From NCBI GenBank assembly GCA_900551235.1, contig URUU01000055.1:1-11461 (forward strand): DNA of 11,461 bases, written 5' to 3'. This document shows positions 5,214-11,461 of this stretch, piece after piece (position 1 is the first letter of the stretch; each line of letters begins with the position of its first letter). The translations under genes and the position numbers were made by a program. This DNA comes from an uncultured Lachnospiraceae bacterium. GTDB lineage: Bacteria; Bacillota; Clostridia; Lachnospirales; Lachnospiraceae. The notes beneath the pieces were generated by a model. It was given only the letters and a program-made list of their open reading frames with translations, was not told the DNA's origin and did no database searches.

Positions 5214-6647
5214 ATGAGTACAGACAGATACGTAAGCCCATTATCAGAGCGTTATGCAAGCAAGGAAATGCAGTACATTTTTTCACCGGATATGAAATTC
5301 CGTACCTGGAGAAAACTCTGGATCGCACTTGCCGAGACAGAAAAAGAGCTTGGACTGAACATTACAGACGAGCAGATCGAGGAACTGAAAGCACATGCAG
5401 AGGACATCAACTATGATGTGGCAAAAGAAAGAGAACGTCTTGTCCGCCACGACGTTATGTCCCATGTGTATGCATATGGCGTACAGTGCCCGAAAGCAAA
5501 AGGCATCATCCATCTGGGAGCAACCTCCTGCTATGTTGGTGACAACACTGATATTATCGTGATGACAGAAGCACTGAAGCTGGTGAAAAAGAAACTGGTC
5601 AATGTACTGGCAGAGCTGGCAAAATTTGCAGATGAATACAAAAACCAGCCGACCCTGGCGTTTACCCATTTCCAGCCGGCACAGCCGACAACCGTCGGAA
5701 AACGTGCAACGCTTTGGATGCAGGAGTTCTGTCTGGACCTTGAAGATCTGGACTATGTACTTGGCAGCATGAAACTGCTCGGTTCCAAGGGAACAACAGG
5801 GACACAGGCAAGCTTTCTGGAACTGTTTGACGGAGATCAGGAGACCATCGACAAGATCGATCCGATGATCGCAAAGAAGATGGGATTCAAAGAGTGCTAT
5901 CCGGTATCCGGCCAGACTTACTCCAGAAAAGTCGATACCAGAGTGATCAATGTACTGGCAGGCATCGCTGCAAGTGCACACAAATTCTCCAACGATATCC
6001 GGCTGCTTCAGCATTTAAAAGAAGTAGAAGAACCGTTTGAAAAGACCCAGATCGGATCTTCCGCCATGGCTTACAAACGTAACCCGATGAGAAGTGAGCG
6101 TATCGCATCTCTTTCCCGCTATGTGATGGTAGATGCACTGAATCCGGCAATTACATCTGCGACTCAGTGGTTTGAGAGAACCCTGGATGATTCTGCAAAC
6201 AAGAGACTTTCCGTTCCGGAAGGATTTCTGGCAATCGACGGTATCCTGGATCTGTGCCTGAATGTGGTAGACGGTCTGGTTGTATATCCGAAAGTTATTG
6301 AAAAACACATGATGGCAGAACTGCCGTTCATGGCAACCGAGAACATTATGATGGATGCTGTAAAGGCTGGCGGTGACCGTCAGGAACTGCATGAACGTAT
6401 CCGTGTACTTTCCATGGAAGCAGGCAAACATGTCAAAGAAGAAGGGAAAGAAAACAACCTTCTGGAACTGATCGCCGCAGATCCGGCATTCAACATGACA
6501 CTGGAAGAGCTGCAGAAGAGCATGGAGCCGTCCAGATATGTAGGCCGTGCACCAAGGCAGGTGGACAACTTCCTGAAAAACGTGGTGAATCCGATTCTGG
6601 AAGAGAACAAAGAACTGCTGGGCGTAAAAGCAGAGATACTGGTTTAA
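5214..6647 (+). CDS. purB: Adenylosuccinate lyase
   Basis: A 477-residue fumarase/aspartase-superfamily lyase that splits SAICAR to AICAR and adenylosuccinate to AMP, releasing fumarate in both. It starts MSTDRYVSPLSERYASKEM, the usual family beginning. IIHLGATSCYVGDNTD contains His100, and FTHFQPAQPTTVGKR contains His152. The superfamily signature GSSAMAYKRNPMRSE (281-295) contains the catalytic serine in the Ser282-Ser283 pair. A C-terminal ADSL-type domain follows, with APRQVDNFL near the end. The open frame extends 48 codons further upstream, overlapping purF. The start at 5214 is chosen because AGGAGG (5203-5208) lies five bases before it and the upstream residues resemble nothing in the family. 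It is second and last in the purF operon, followed directly by a strong terminator. Confidence 0.95.
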   Translation: MSTDRYVSPLSERYASKEMQYIFSPDMKFRTWRKLWIALAETEKELGLNITDEQIEELKAHAEDINYDVAKERERLVRHDVMSHVYAYGVQCPKAKGIIHLGATSCYVGDNTDIIVMTEALKLVKKKLVNVLAELAKFADEYKNQPTLAFTHFQPAQPTTVGKRATLWMQEFCLDLEDLDYVLGSMKLLGSKGTTGTQASFLELFDGDQETIDKIDPMIAKKMGFKECYPVSGQTYSRKVDTRVINVLAGIAASAHKFSNDIRLLQHLKEVEEPFEKTQIGSSAMAYKRNPMRSERIASLSRYVMVDALNPAITSATQWFERTLDDSANKRLSVPEGFLAIDGILDLCLNVVDGLVVYPKVIEKHMMAELPFMATENIMMDAVKAGGDRQELHERIRVLSMEAGKHVKEEGKENNLLELIAADPAFNMTLEELQKSMEPSRYVGRAPRQVDNFLKNVVNPILEENKELLGVKAEILV

Positions 6648-6653
6648 ATAAAA

Positions 6654-6694
6654 AAGAAGGATATGGTTTCCAAAATGGATTCCATATCCTTTTT
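6654..6694. terminator. Bidirectional terminator between purB and ykpA
   Basis: AAGGATATGG (6657-6666) pairs with CCATATCCTT (6682-6691), with an inner TCCA/TGGA stem (6669-6672 with 6676-6679) around AAA. The plus strand then reads TTTTTGCTTTTT and the minus strand reads a long T-run from 6655 downward. It fits the end of both the purB and the convergent ykpA transcripts. Confidence 0.9.
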
Positions 6695-6737
6695 GCTTTT
6701 TGATAAAGTATCTTCCGACAGATCGGATCTTGTTAAA

Positions 6738-8375
6738 TTAGTTGTCCTCTAAAGTCCCCTCTGTACTGTAAACCTGACGTTTCTTTGCCATTTCGTCACT
6801 TGCCAGGTATTCGTCATAGGAGGTGATCTTGTCGATCAGTTTGCCGTTTGGCAGGATTTCCATGATACGGTTTGCCGTTGTCTGCACGATCTGATGGTCG
6901 TGGGAAGCAAACAGGATCACACCCGGAAATTTGATCATGCCGTTGTTCAGGGCGGTGATGGATTCCATATCCAGGTGGTTGGTCGGTTCGTCAAAGATCA
7001 GGATGTTTGCACCGGAGATCATCATCTTGGAGAGAAGGCAGCGGACTTTCTCACCACCGGAGAGTACGCGGACCTGTTTTACACCGTCATCACCTGCAAA
7101 GAGCATACGTCCGAGGAAGCCACGTACATAAGTTGCATCTTTGATCTCGGAGAACTGTGTCAGCCAGTCTACGATCGTCAGATCGTTGTCAAATTCTTTG
7201 GTGCTGTCTTTTGGGAAGTAAGCCTGAGATGTGGTGACACCCCATTTGAAAGAACCTTCGTCCGGCTCCAGTTCGCCCATCAGGATTTTGAAGAATACCG
7301 TTTTTGCAAGTTCATTGCCGCCGACAAAGGCAACTTTGTCATTTCTTCCCAGTGTGAAAGAAATATCATCGAGTACTTTTACCCCGTCAACGGTCTTGGA
7401 AAGGTTTTCCACCATCAGTACTTCGTTGCCGATCTCACGTTCCGGACGGAAATCAATGTACGGATATTTACGGCTGGAAGGACGGATCTCATCGAGCTGG
7501 ATTTTTTCCAGAGCACGTTTTCTGGAAGTAGCCTGTTTGGATTTGGAAGCATTGGCACTGAATCTGGAAATAAAGTCCTGTAATTCCTTGATTTTTTCTT
7601 CTTTCTTCTTGTTTGCTTCTTTCATCTGGCGGATCATCAGCTGACTGGACTCGTACCAGAAATCATAGTTGCCGGCATAAAGCTGGATTTTGCCGTAGTC
7701 AATATCTGCGGTATGTGTGCAGACCTTATTCAGGAAATAACGGTCATGAGATACCACGATAACAGTATTTTCGAAGTTGATCAGGAATTCTTCCAGCCAT
7801 TCGATCGCACCGAGATCCAAATGGTTGGTCGGCTCGTCGAGCAGCAGGATGTCCGGATTGCCGAACAGGGCTCTTGCAAGCAGGACTTTGACCTTTTCGT
7901 TGCCGTTTAAGTCACCCATCAGGGTATAATGCAGATCCGGTTCGATGCCAAGACCGTTTAACAGTGTGGCTGCATCAGATTCCGCTTCCCAGCCGTTCAT
8001 CTCAGCAAATTCGCCTTCTAGTTCGCTGGCACGGATACCGTCTTCTTCACTGAAATCTTCTTTTGCATAAATGGCATCTTTTTCTTTCATAATATCATAG
8101 AGACGCTGATTTCCCATGATAACCGTGTCCATGACCGTGAACGCATCGTATTTGAAGTGGTCCTGCTCCAGGACGGAGAGACGCTGTCCGGGTGTAATGA
8201 CAATATTGCCGTTGGTAGTGTCGAGCTGACCGGAAAGAATCTTCAGGAATGTAGATTTGCCGGCACCGTTGGCACCGATCAGACCATAGCAGTTTCCCTC
8301 TGTAAATTTGATATTTACATCTTCAAATAATGCTTTCTTACCGATACGCAGAGTCACATTGTTTGCACTAATCAT
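6738..8375 (-). CDS. ykpA: ABC-F family ATPase, YkpA/YbiT type
   Basis: A 545-residue soluble protein with two tandem ATP-binding cassettes and no membrane segments. ABC-F proteins act on the ribosome, typically at the E site, as translation factors or, in some clades, antibiotic protection proteins. Overall sequence matches the housekeeping YkpA/YbiT clade rather than a resistance clade. Cassette 1 has Walker A GANGAGKST (34-42), a weak signature LNGNEKVKV, Walker B ILLLDEPTNHLDL and the switch histidine in VVSHDRYF. A charged linker rich in Lys follows. Cassette 2 has an altered Walker A, GGNELAKT (352-359), a canonical LSGGEKVR, Walker B ILIFDEPTNHLD and FASHDHQ. The start at 8375 is chosen over an ATG 17 codons upstream because GGAGGT lies five bases before it and MISANNVTLR is the conserved beginning. 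It is convergent with purB and divergent from asnB; exact cellular role unknown. Confidence 0.92.
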   Translation of the reverse strand: MISANNVTLRIGKKALFEDVNIKFTEGNCYGLIGANGAGKSTFLKILSGQLDTTNGNIVITPGQRLSVLEQDHFKYDAFTVMDTVIMGNQRLYDIMKEKDAIYAKEDFSEEDGIRASELEGEFAEMNGWEAESDAATLLNGLGIEPDLHYTLMGDLNGNEKVKVLLARALFGNPDILLLDEPTNHLDLGAIEWLEEFLINFENTVIVVSHDRYFLNKVCTHTADIDYGKIQLYAGNYDFWYESSQLMIRQMKEANKKKEEKIKELQDFISRFSANASKSKQATSRKRALEKIQLDEIRPSSRKYPYIDFRPEREIGNEVLMVENLSKTVDGVKVLDDISFTLGRNDKVAFVGGNELAKTVFFKILMGELEPDEGSFKWGVTTSQAYFPKDSTKEFDNDLTIVDWLTQFSEIKDATYVRGFLGRMLFAGDDGVKQVRVLSGGEKVRCLLSKMMISGANILIFDEPTNHLDMESITALNNGMIKFPGVILFASHDHQIVQTTANRIMEILPNGKLIDKITSYDEYLASDEMAKKRQVYSTEGTLEDN

Positions 8376-8629
8376 TTTTAACCTCCAGAAAGTATATTGT
8401 ATACAAAATAATCGAACGAAATACACTCACTCATATGTGTGTATTCTGGTCAGTATGACTGACATTTTACCTGTTCTATTGTAACCGAAAACGGGAAAAA
8501 AGCAAGAGCCAGAACGAAATAACTGAATATAAGAAGTAAAATATTTGGCTCATGTGAAAAAATAAGAAAAAATAACTGGATATTCTTGAAATTTTGTAGT
8601 ATCTTTGCATGGTATGTTGTTAAATTAAG

Positions 8630-8638
8630 TGGTATATT
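8630..8638 (+). promoter_or_regulatory. Candidate extended -10 promoter of asnB
   Basis: TGG directly before TATATT (8633-8638) forms an extended -10. No good -35 is found 16-18 bases upstream, so the promoter is weak or needs an activator. Transcription would start near 8645, giving a leader of about 120 bases. Confidence 0.4.
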
Positions 8639-8661
8639 ATGGAGTAAATCAAATGTTTTTG

Positions 8662-8698
8662 CGATTTTGAGCCAATCTGATGCGAAAATTGGTAATCG
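8662..8698 (+). promoter_or_regulatory. Two-part inverted repeat in the asnB leader
   Basis: CGATT (8662-8666) pairs with AATCG (8694-8698) and CCAAT (8672-8676) pairs with ATTGG (8688-8692). The asymmetric internal loop is five bases on one side and one on the other; the terminal loop is 11 bases. It lies in the probable asnB 5' leader. It matches no riboswitch or T-box I know and may be a simple regulatory stem or chance pairing. Confidence 0.35.
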
Positions 8699-8767
8699 TT
8701 TAACCACAGCGTTCAAATTGCAAAATGTAGGATGGCAAAAAAGAATGCATGAAAGTAGGTGTAGATT

Positions 8768-10612
8768 ATGTGTGGAATTTGTGGAATAGCAGGAAAATAC
8801 GACAAACAGAAGCCGGTAATCGAAAATATGATGAAAAGTATTTATCACAGAGGTCCGGACGGCGGCGGAAGTTATATCGATGAAGACGTGGCACTGGGCT
8901 TTCGAAGACTGAGCATCATCGATCTGGACTGCGGCAACCAACCGATGTACAATGAGACAGGCGAAGTGGTGATCGTATTTAATGGTGAAATTTATAATTA
9001 TCAGGAACTTACAAAAGAACTTCAGGAAAAAGGGCATGTATTTGCGAACCATTCCGATACTGAGTGTCTGATCCATGCATATGAAGAATATCACGAGAAA
9101 ATGCTGAAAAAGCTTCGTGGAATGTTTGGCTTTGCCATCTGGGACAGCAAAGAGAAAACTTTATTTGCGGCCAGAGACTTTTTTGGTATCAAACCATTTT
9201 ATTATGCGGAAGTAAACGGAAATCTGGTCTTTGCATCCGAGATCAAAGCAATCCTGGAATATCCGGAATACAAACGTGAGCTGAATGAAGAGGCTCTGAG
9301 CCATTATCTGAGTTTCCAGTATTCCGCTATGGATGAAACCTTTTTTAAAGGCATCTATAAATTAAATCCGGGATGCTGCCTGAAATACAAAGACGGCAAA
9401 TTAAAAGTTTCCCGCTATTTTGATCCAACTCTGGCACCGGAGAAAAAACAGGATGAGAAAGCAATCGTACAGGAAATCAAAGAACGTGTTGCTGAATCGA
9501 TCGAAGCACATAAGGTCAGTGATGTAGAGGTAGGTTCTCTGCTTTCCGGCGGTGTGGATTCCAACTACATTGCAGCACAGGGACATTTCCAGAATACGTT
9601 TACCGTGGGATTTGCAGAAGACAACGGCAGATACAGCGAGATGGAGCGTGCAAGAGAAATTGCAGACTATGCAGGAAGTACCTGCCATCAGAAGGTAATC
9701 ACACCGGAAGAATACTGGGCAGTGCTGCCGAAAGTGCAGTATCATATGGATGAGCCTTTGGCAGATCCGTCCGCAGTTGCCCTTTGGTTTGTAGACGAAC
9801 TGGCAGCAAGCAAGCTGAAGGTAGTCATGTCCGGAGAAGGTGCGGACGAGCTGTTCGGCGGCTATGTGATCTACCATGAACCAGTTTCCCTGCGTCCGTT
9901 TAAAGCACTGCCGGCAGGTCTGAAAAAGAAGATCAAAGAAAAACTGGAAGACAACAAAAAAAATTTCAAGGGAAAGAATTATCTGATCCGCGGATGTACA
10001 CCGATTGAGGAGCGTTTTATCGGAAATGCCTATCTGTTCCATCCGAAGGAAAAAGCGAAAGTCTTAAAGGGCAGCATTCTGGCAGAAGATCCGAAGACCC
10101 TGACGGCAGCCTGTTATCAGAAAACCAGAAAACTGGATGATACCGCACGTATGCAGTATATCGACCTGAAATTCTGGCTGATCGGCGATATCCTTCAGAA
10201 AGCTGACAAGATGAGCATGGCACATTCTCTGGAGACGCGTGTGCCGTATCTGGATATTGAAGTCTACAAGACAGCAAAGAAACTTTCTTTTGATAATAAG
10301 ATCCGCAAGACACAGACCAAATATGCTTTCCGTGAGGCTGCACACAGCATTCTTCCTGAGGAAGTGGCAGCACGTAAAAAACTGGGATTTCCGGTACCGA
10401 CGCGTGTATGGCTCAAAGAAAAGAAGTATTATGATAAAGTGCGTGCTGCATTTGAAAGTGAAGCATCAAAAAAATTCTTCCAGACTGATTATCTGATCAA
10501 ACTGATGGACGATCATTACAATGGGCTGTCAGATAACAGCCGTAAAATATGGGCGGTCTATACCTTCCTGGTATGGTACGATGTTTATTTTGGTGAGCGG
10601 CAGAGTGCTTAA
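8768..10612 (+). CDS. asnB: Asparagine synthetase, glutamine-hydrolysing
   Basis: A 614-residue two-domain enzyme that makes asparagine from aspartate, ATP and glutamine. The N-terminal class II glutaminase domain (about 1-200) starts MCGICGIAG, with Cys2 exposed as nucleophile after Met removal. It continues with RRLSIIDL (Arg47), FNGEIYNY (Asn72-Gly73-Glu74) and DTEC (98-101) for glutamine binding. The synthetase domain has the pyrophosphate loop SGGVDS (260-265), MDEPLADPSA, and VMSGEGADELFGGY (353-366), whose Glu357 corresponds to the catalytic glutamate of AsnB. Its length resembles the longer Bacillus-type enzymes. The start at 8768 is fixed by the need for Cys2; AGTAGGTG six bases upstream is a fair ribosome site. 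It is the first gene of a likely operon with the HAD hydrolase 18 bases downstream. Confidence 0.95.
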   Translation: MCGICGIAGKYDKQKPVIENMMKSIYHRGPDGGGSYIDEDVALGFRRLSIIDLDCGNQPMYNETGEVVIVFNGEIYNYQELTKELQEKGHVFANHSDTECLIHAYEEYHEKMLKKLRGMFGFAIWDSKEKTLFAARDFFGIKPFYYAEVNGNLVFASEIKAILEYPEYKRELNEEALSHYLSFQYSAMDETFFKGIYKLNPGCCLKYKDGKLKVSRYFDPTLAPEKKQDEKAIVQEIKERVAESIEAHKVSDVEVGSLLSGGVDSNYIAAQGHFQNTFTVGFAEDNGRYSEMERAREIADYAGSTCHQKVITPEEYWAVLPKVQYHMDEPLADPSAVALWFVDELAASKLKVVMSGEGADELFGGYVIYHEPVSLRPFKALPAGLKKKIKEKLEDNKKNFKGKNYLIRGCTPIEERFIGNAYLFHPKEKAKVLKGSILAEDPKTLTAACYQKTRKLDDTARMQYIDLKFWLIGDILQKADKMSMAHSLETRVPYLDIEVYKTAKKLSFDNKIRKTQTKYAFREAAHSILPEEVAARKKLGFPVPTRVWLKEKKYYDKVRAAFESEASKKFFQTDYLIKLMDDHYNGLSDNSRKIWAVYTFLVWYDVYFGERQSA

Positions 10613-10630
10613 AAGATAGGAGAGCTACTT

Positions 10631-11275
10631 ATGATAAAGAAAAAAGGTGCGATTTTTGATATGGATGGCACACTTCTGGACTCTATGTGGGTCTGGAGGC
10701 AGATAGATGTGGATTTTCTTGGGCGAAGAGGATTTGAAGTACCGTCCGATTATCTTGAGATGATCACGCCAATGGGATATTACCGGGCAGCGCAGTATAC
10801 GGTCGAACGGTTTGGACTGAATGAAAAACCGGAAGATCTGGTGCAGGAATGGCATAGTATGGCAGCAGAAGCCTATGCAAAGAAGGTGGAACTTAAGCCT
10901 CACGCAAAAGCATATTTGCAGGAACTGAAAAAGGCCGGTACACATATCGCAGCGGCAACATCCTCAGCGTACGAGCTGATTGCACCTTGCCTTGAGAGAA
11001 ATGGTGTACTGGAATGCTTTGATGCATTTGTGACTACGATGGAAGTGCCGCGCGGCAAAGATTTTCCGGATGTTTATCTGGAAGCAGCAAAAAGACTGAA
11101 GCTTTCACCAGGAGACTGCCTTGTATATGAAGATATCTATAAGGGAATCTGTGCGGCAAAAAGCGCAGGGTTTGAGGTAGCAGCCATGCGGGAAGAAGCA
11201 TCTGTCGATGCCCAGGAGAAAATCCGGCAGGCGGCAGATTATTACATAGAAGATTTTGAGGAACTCTTCAAATAA
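10631..11275 (+). CDS. HAD-superfamily hydrolase, subfamily IA
   Basis: A 214-residue Rossmann-fold phosphatase or phosphomutase-like enzyme. Motif I is FDMDGT with nucleophile Asp10 and acid/base Asp12. Residues about 17-85 form a helical cap domain. Motif II is ATSS (Ser111), motif III Lys143 in RGKDFPDVYL, and motif IV VYEDIYKGI with Glu167-Asp168 for magnesium. The order and spacing are those of the beta-phosphoglucomutase/phosphoglycolate phosphatase group, but the substrate cannot be named. A weakly conserved variation is GKDFPD where GKPxPD is usual. AGGAGAG lies six bases before the ATG, and asnB ends 18 bases upstream, so the two are likely co-transcribed. A functional link with asparagine synthesis is not evident. 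Confidence 0.85.
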   Translation: MIKKKGAIFDMDGTLLDSMWVWRQIDVDFLGRRGFEVPSDYLEMITPMGYYRAAQYTVERFGLNEKPEDLVQEWHSMAAEAYAKKVELKPHAKAYLQELKKAGTHIAAATSSAYELIAPCLERNGVLECFDAFVTTMEVPRGKDFPDVYLEAAKRLKLSPGDCLVYEDIYKGICAAKSAGFEVAAMREEASVDAQEKIRQAADYYIEDFEELFK

Positions 11276-11295
11276 GAATTTACGGAGGTTTTAGA

Positions 11296-11373
11296 ATGTG
11301 CAAAGGAATCCGAAAACAGAATAGAAGCAGCAGGAACCAGAACGCCAGAACCTTCAGAAAGAAAATCTTCTGA
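11296..11373 (+). CDS. Small basic ORF of 25 codons, function unknown
   Basis: An ATG preceded by a textbook GGAGGT (11284-11289) with six-base spacing opens a 25-residue frame that begins MCKGIRKQ and ends RKKIF. Nine residues are Lys or Arg and none is acidic; there is no membrane segment. It starts 20 bases after the HAD gene, so it could be the third gene of the asnB operon. It could be a small RNA- or ribosome-binding peptide, a leader peptide for something past the window, or the stump of a gene interrupted by the following repeat. After its TGA the same frame stays open to the window end, but that part is repeat sequence. The ribosome site is the main support. Confidence 0.45.
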   Translation: MCKGIRKQNRSSRNQNARTFRKKIF

Positions 11374-11396
11374 CCCCCTGCGTTTTCTGTTCGGTT

Positions 11397-11461
11397 CGAG
11401 CGTTTGTTATCCGCCATTCGCGAAAACTCGCCGCCTTGCGGCTCAGACAATCGCTCGGTGG
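11397..11461. repeat. GC-rich inverted-repeat intergenic element, cut by window end
   Basis: CGAGCGTTTGT (11397-11407) pairs with ACAATCGCTCG (11447-11457) at 10 of 11 positions. Inside, GCCGC (11430-11434) and GCGGC (11438-11442) form a tight hairpin around CTT. The segment is more GC-rich than its surroundings, and an AACTCGCC...GGCTCAGACAATCG style resembles dispersed palindromic repeats I recall from gut Clostridia. That likeness is from memory and unverified. It may also work as a terminator or RNA-stabilising stem for the asnB operon, though no T-run is seen. Confidence 0.45.

Larger units (their letters stand above)
8376..8767. other. AT-rich divergent intergenic region, ykpA to asnB
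   Basis: This stretch of about 390 bases has no credible protein gene. On the ykpA side, TATACT-like sequence around 8390-8400 on the minus strand may be a -10 box (weak). Short inverted repeats ATACAC/GTGTAT (8421-8426, 8439-8444) and GTCAG/CTGAC (8449-8453, 8459-8463) fall in the probable ykpA leader. Bases 8465-8630 are A-rich and show no structure I can name. The asnB promoter and leader hairpin are listed separately. No T-box, riboswitch core or tRNA is visible. Confidence 0.6.

Noticed and set aside
5283..6014. Open frame of 243 codons on the minus strand inside purB
   Set aside because: Antisense shadow of purB; no ribosome site and no recognisable domain.
6714..6727. TCCGA/TCGGA hairpin as a separate ykpA terminator
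   Set aside because: Only a five-pair stem with no following T-run; the stronger shared terminator at 6654-6694 explains the end of the transcript.
6894..7583. Open frame of 229 codons on the plus strand inside the ABC-F gene
   Set aside because: Antisense to a fully conserved ABC-F protein; no promoter, ribosome site or family likeness.
8376..8426. Upstream start for the ABC-F protein, 17 codons longer
   Set aside because: The added residues do not fit the family beginning and the GGAGGT site is placed for the start at 8375.
8640..8767. T-box leader before asnB
   Set aside because: No GGTGG-type T-box string and no terminator/antiterminator pair can be found.
8586..8789. Possible leader peptide of 67 codons overlapping the asnB start
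   Set aside because: No Shine-Dalgarno sequence before its ATG, it starts upstream of the predicted transcript start, and its end overlaps asnB in another frame.
8450..9094. Open frame of 214 codons on the minus strand across the asnB start and the intergenic gap
   Set aside because: It overlaps the conserved asnB N-terminus in antisense; its hydrophobic look comes from AT-rich intergenic DNA.

Overview
The window reads as chromosomal DNA of a low-to-mid GC, endospore-forming Firmicute, most likely a gut Lachnospiraceae (Blautia/Dorea/Ruminococcus-like). This is inferred from the spoIIGA-sigE pair, strong GGAGG-type ribosome sites, protein sequences closest in feel to Clostridia, and intergenic repeat-like segments at both ends. 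No phage, plasmid, CRISPR, rRNA or tRNA gene is seen.

Layout. Bases 1-70 hold a hairpin and a repeat-like motif. Next come a terminator and aroE (shikimate dehydrogenase, minus strand), divergent from aroD (type I 3-dehydroquinate dehydratase, plus strand); these are two consecutive shikimate-pathway enzymes. aroD is followed by a compact control region and then spoIIGA-sigE, the mother-cell sporulation sigma factor with its processing protease. After these, purF-purB form a two-gene purine operon with its own promoter and a leader hairpin, ending at a bidirectional terminator shared with a convergent ABC-F ATPase (ykpA/ybiT type, minus strand). A divergent, AT-rich gap of about 390 bases leads to asnB (glutamine-dependent asparagine synthetase), a HAD-family hydrolase, and a 25-codon basic small ORF with a very good ribosome site. 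The window ends in a GC-rich inverted-repeat segment.

How the parts relate. aroE/aroD supply chorismate precursors, purF/purB carry out the first and two later steps of purine synthesis, and asnB makes asparagine, so PurF and AsnB both use glutamine amide nitrogen. These are housekeeping genes. The sporulation pair is embedded among them without sigG, its usual downstream neighbour.

The most interesting signal is the 110-base region before spoIIGA. It has a TTGACA/TATAAT pair with an abnormal 21-base spacer, like the Spo0A-activated spoIIG promoter of Bacillus, plus 0A-box-like heptamers. It also has a perfect 11-base inverted repeat whose right arm is the spoIIGA ribosome site and whose left arm lies between -35 and -10. 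RNA reading through from aroD could therefore mask the ribosome site, while RNA started at the sporulation promoter would lack the masking arm. I see no wholly new multi-gene system here; the other findings are regulatory details, repeats and one unexplained small ORF.
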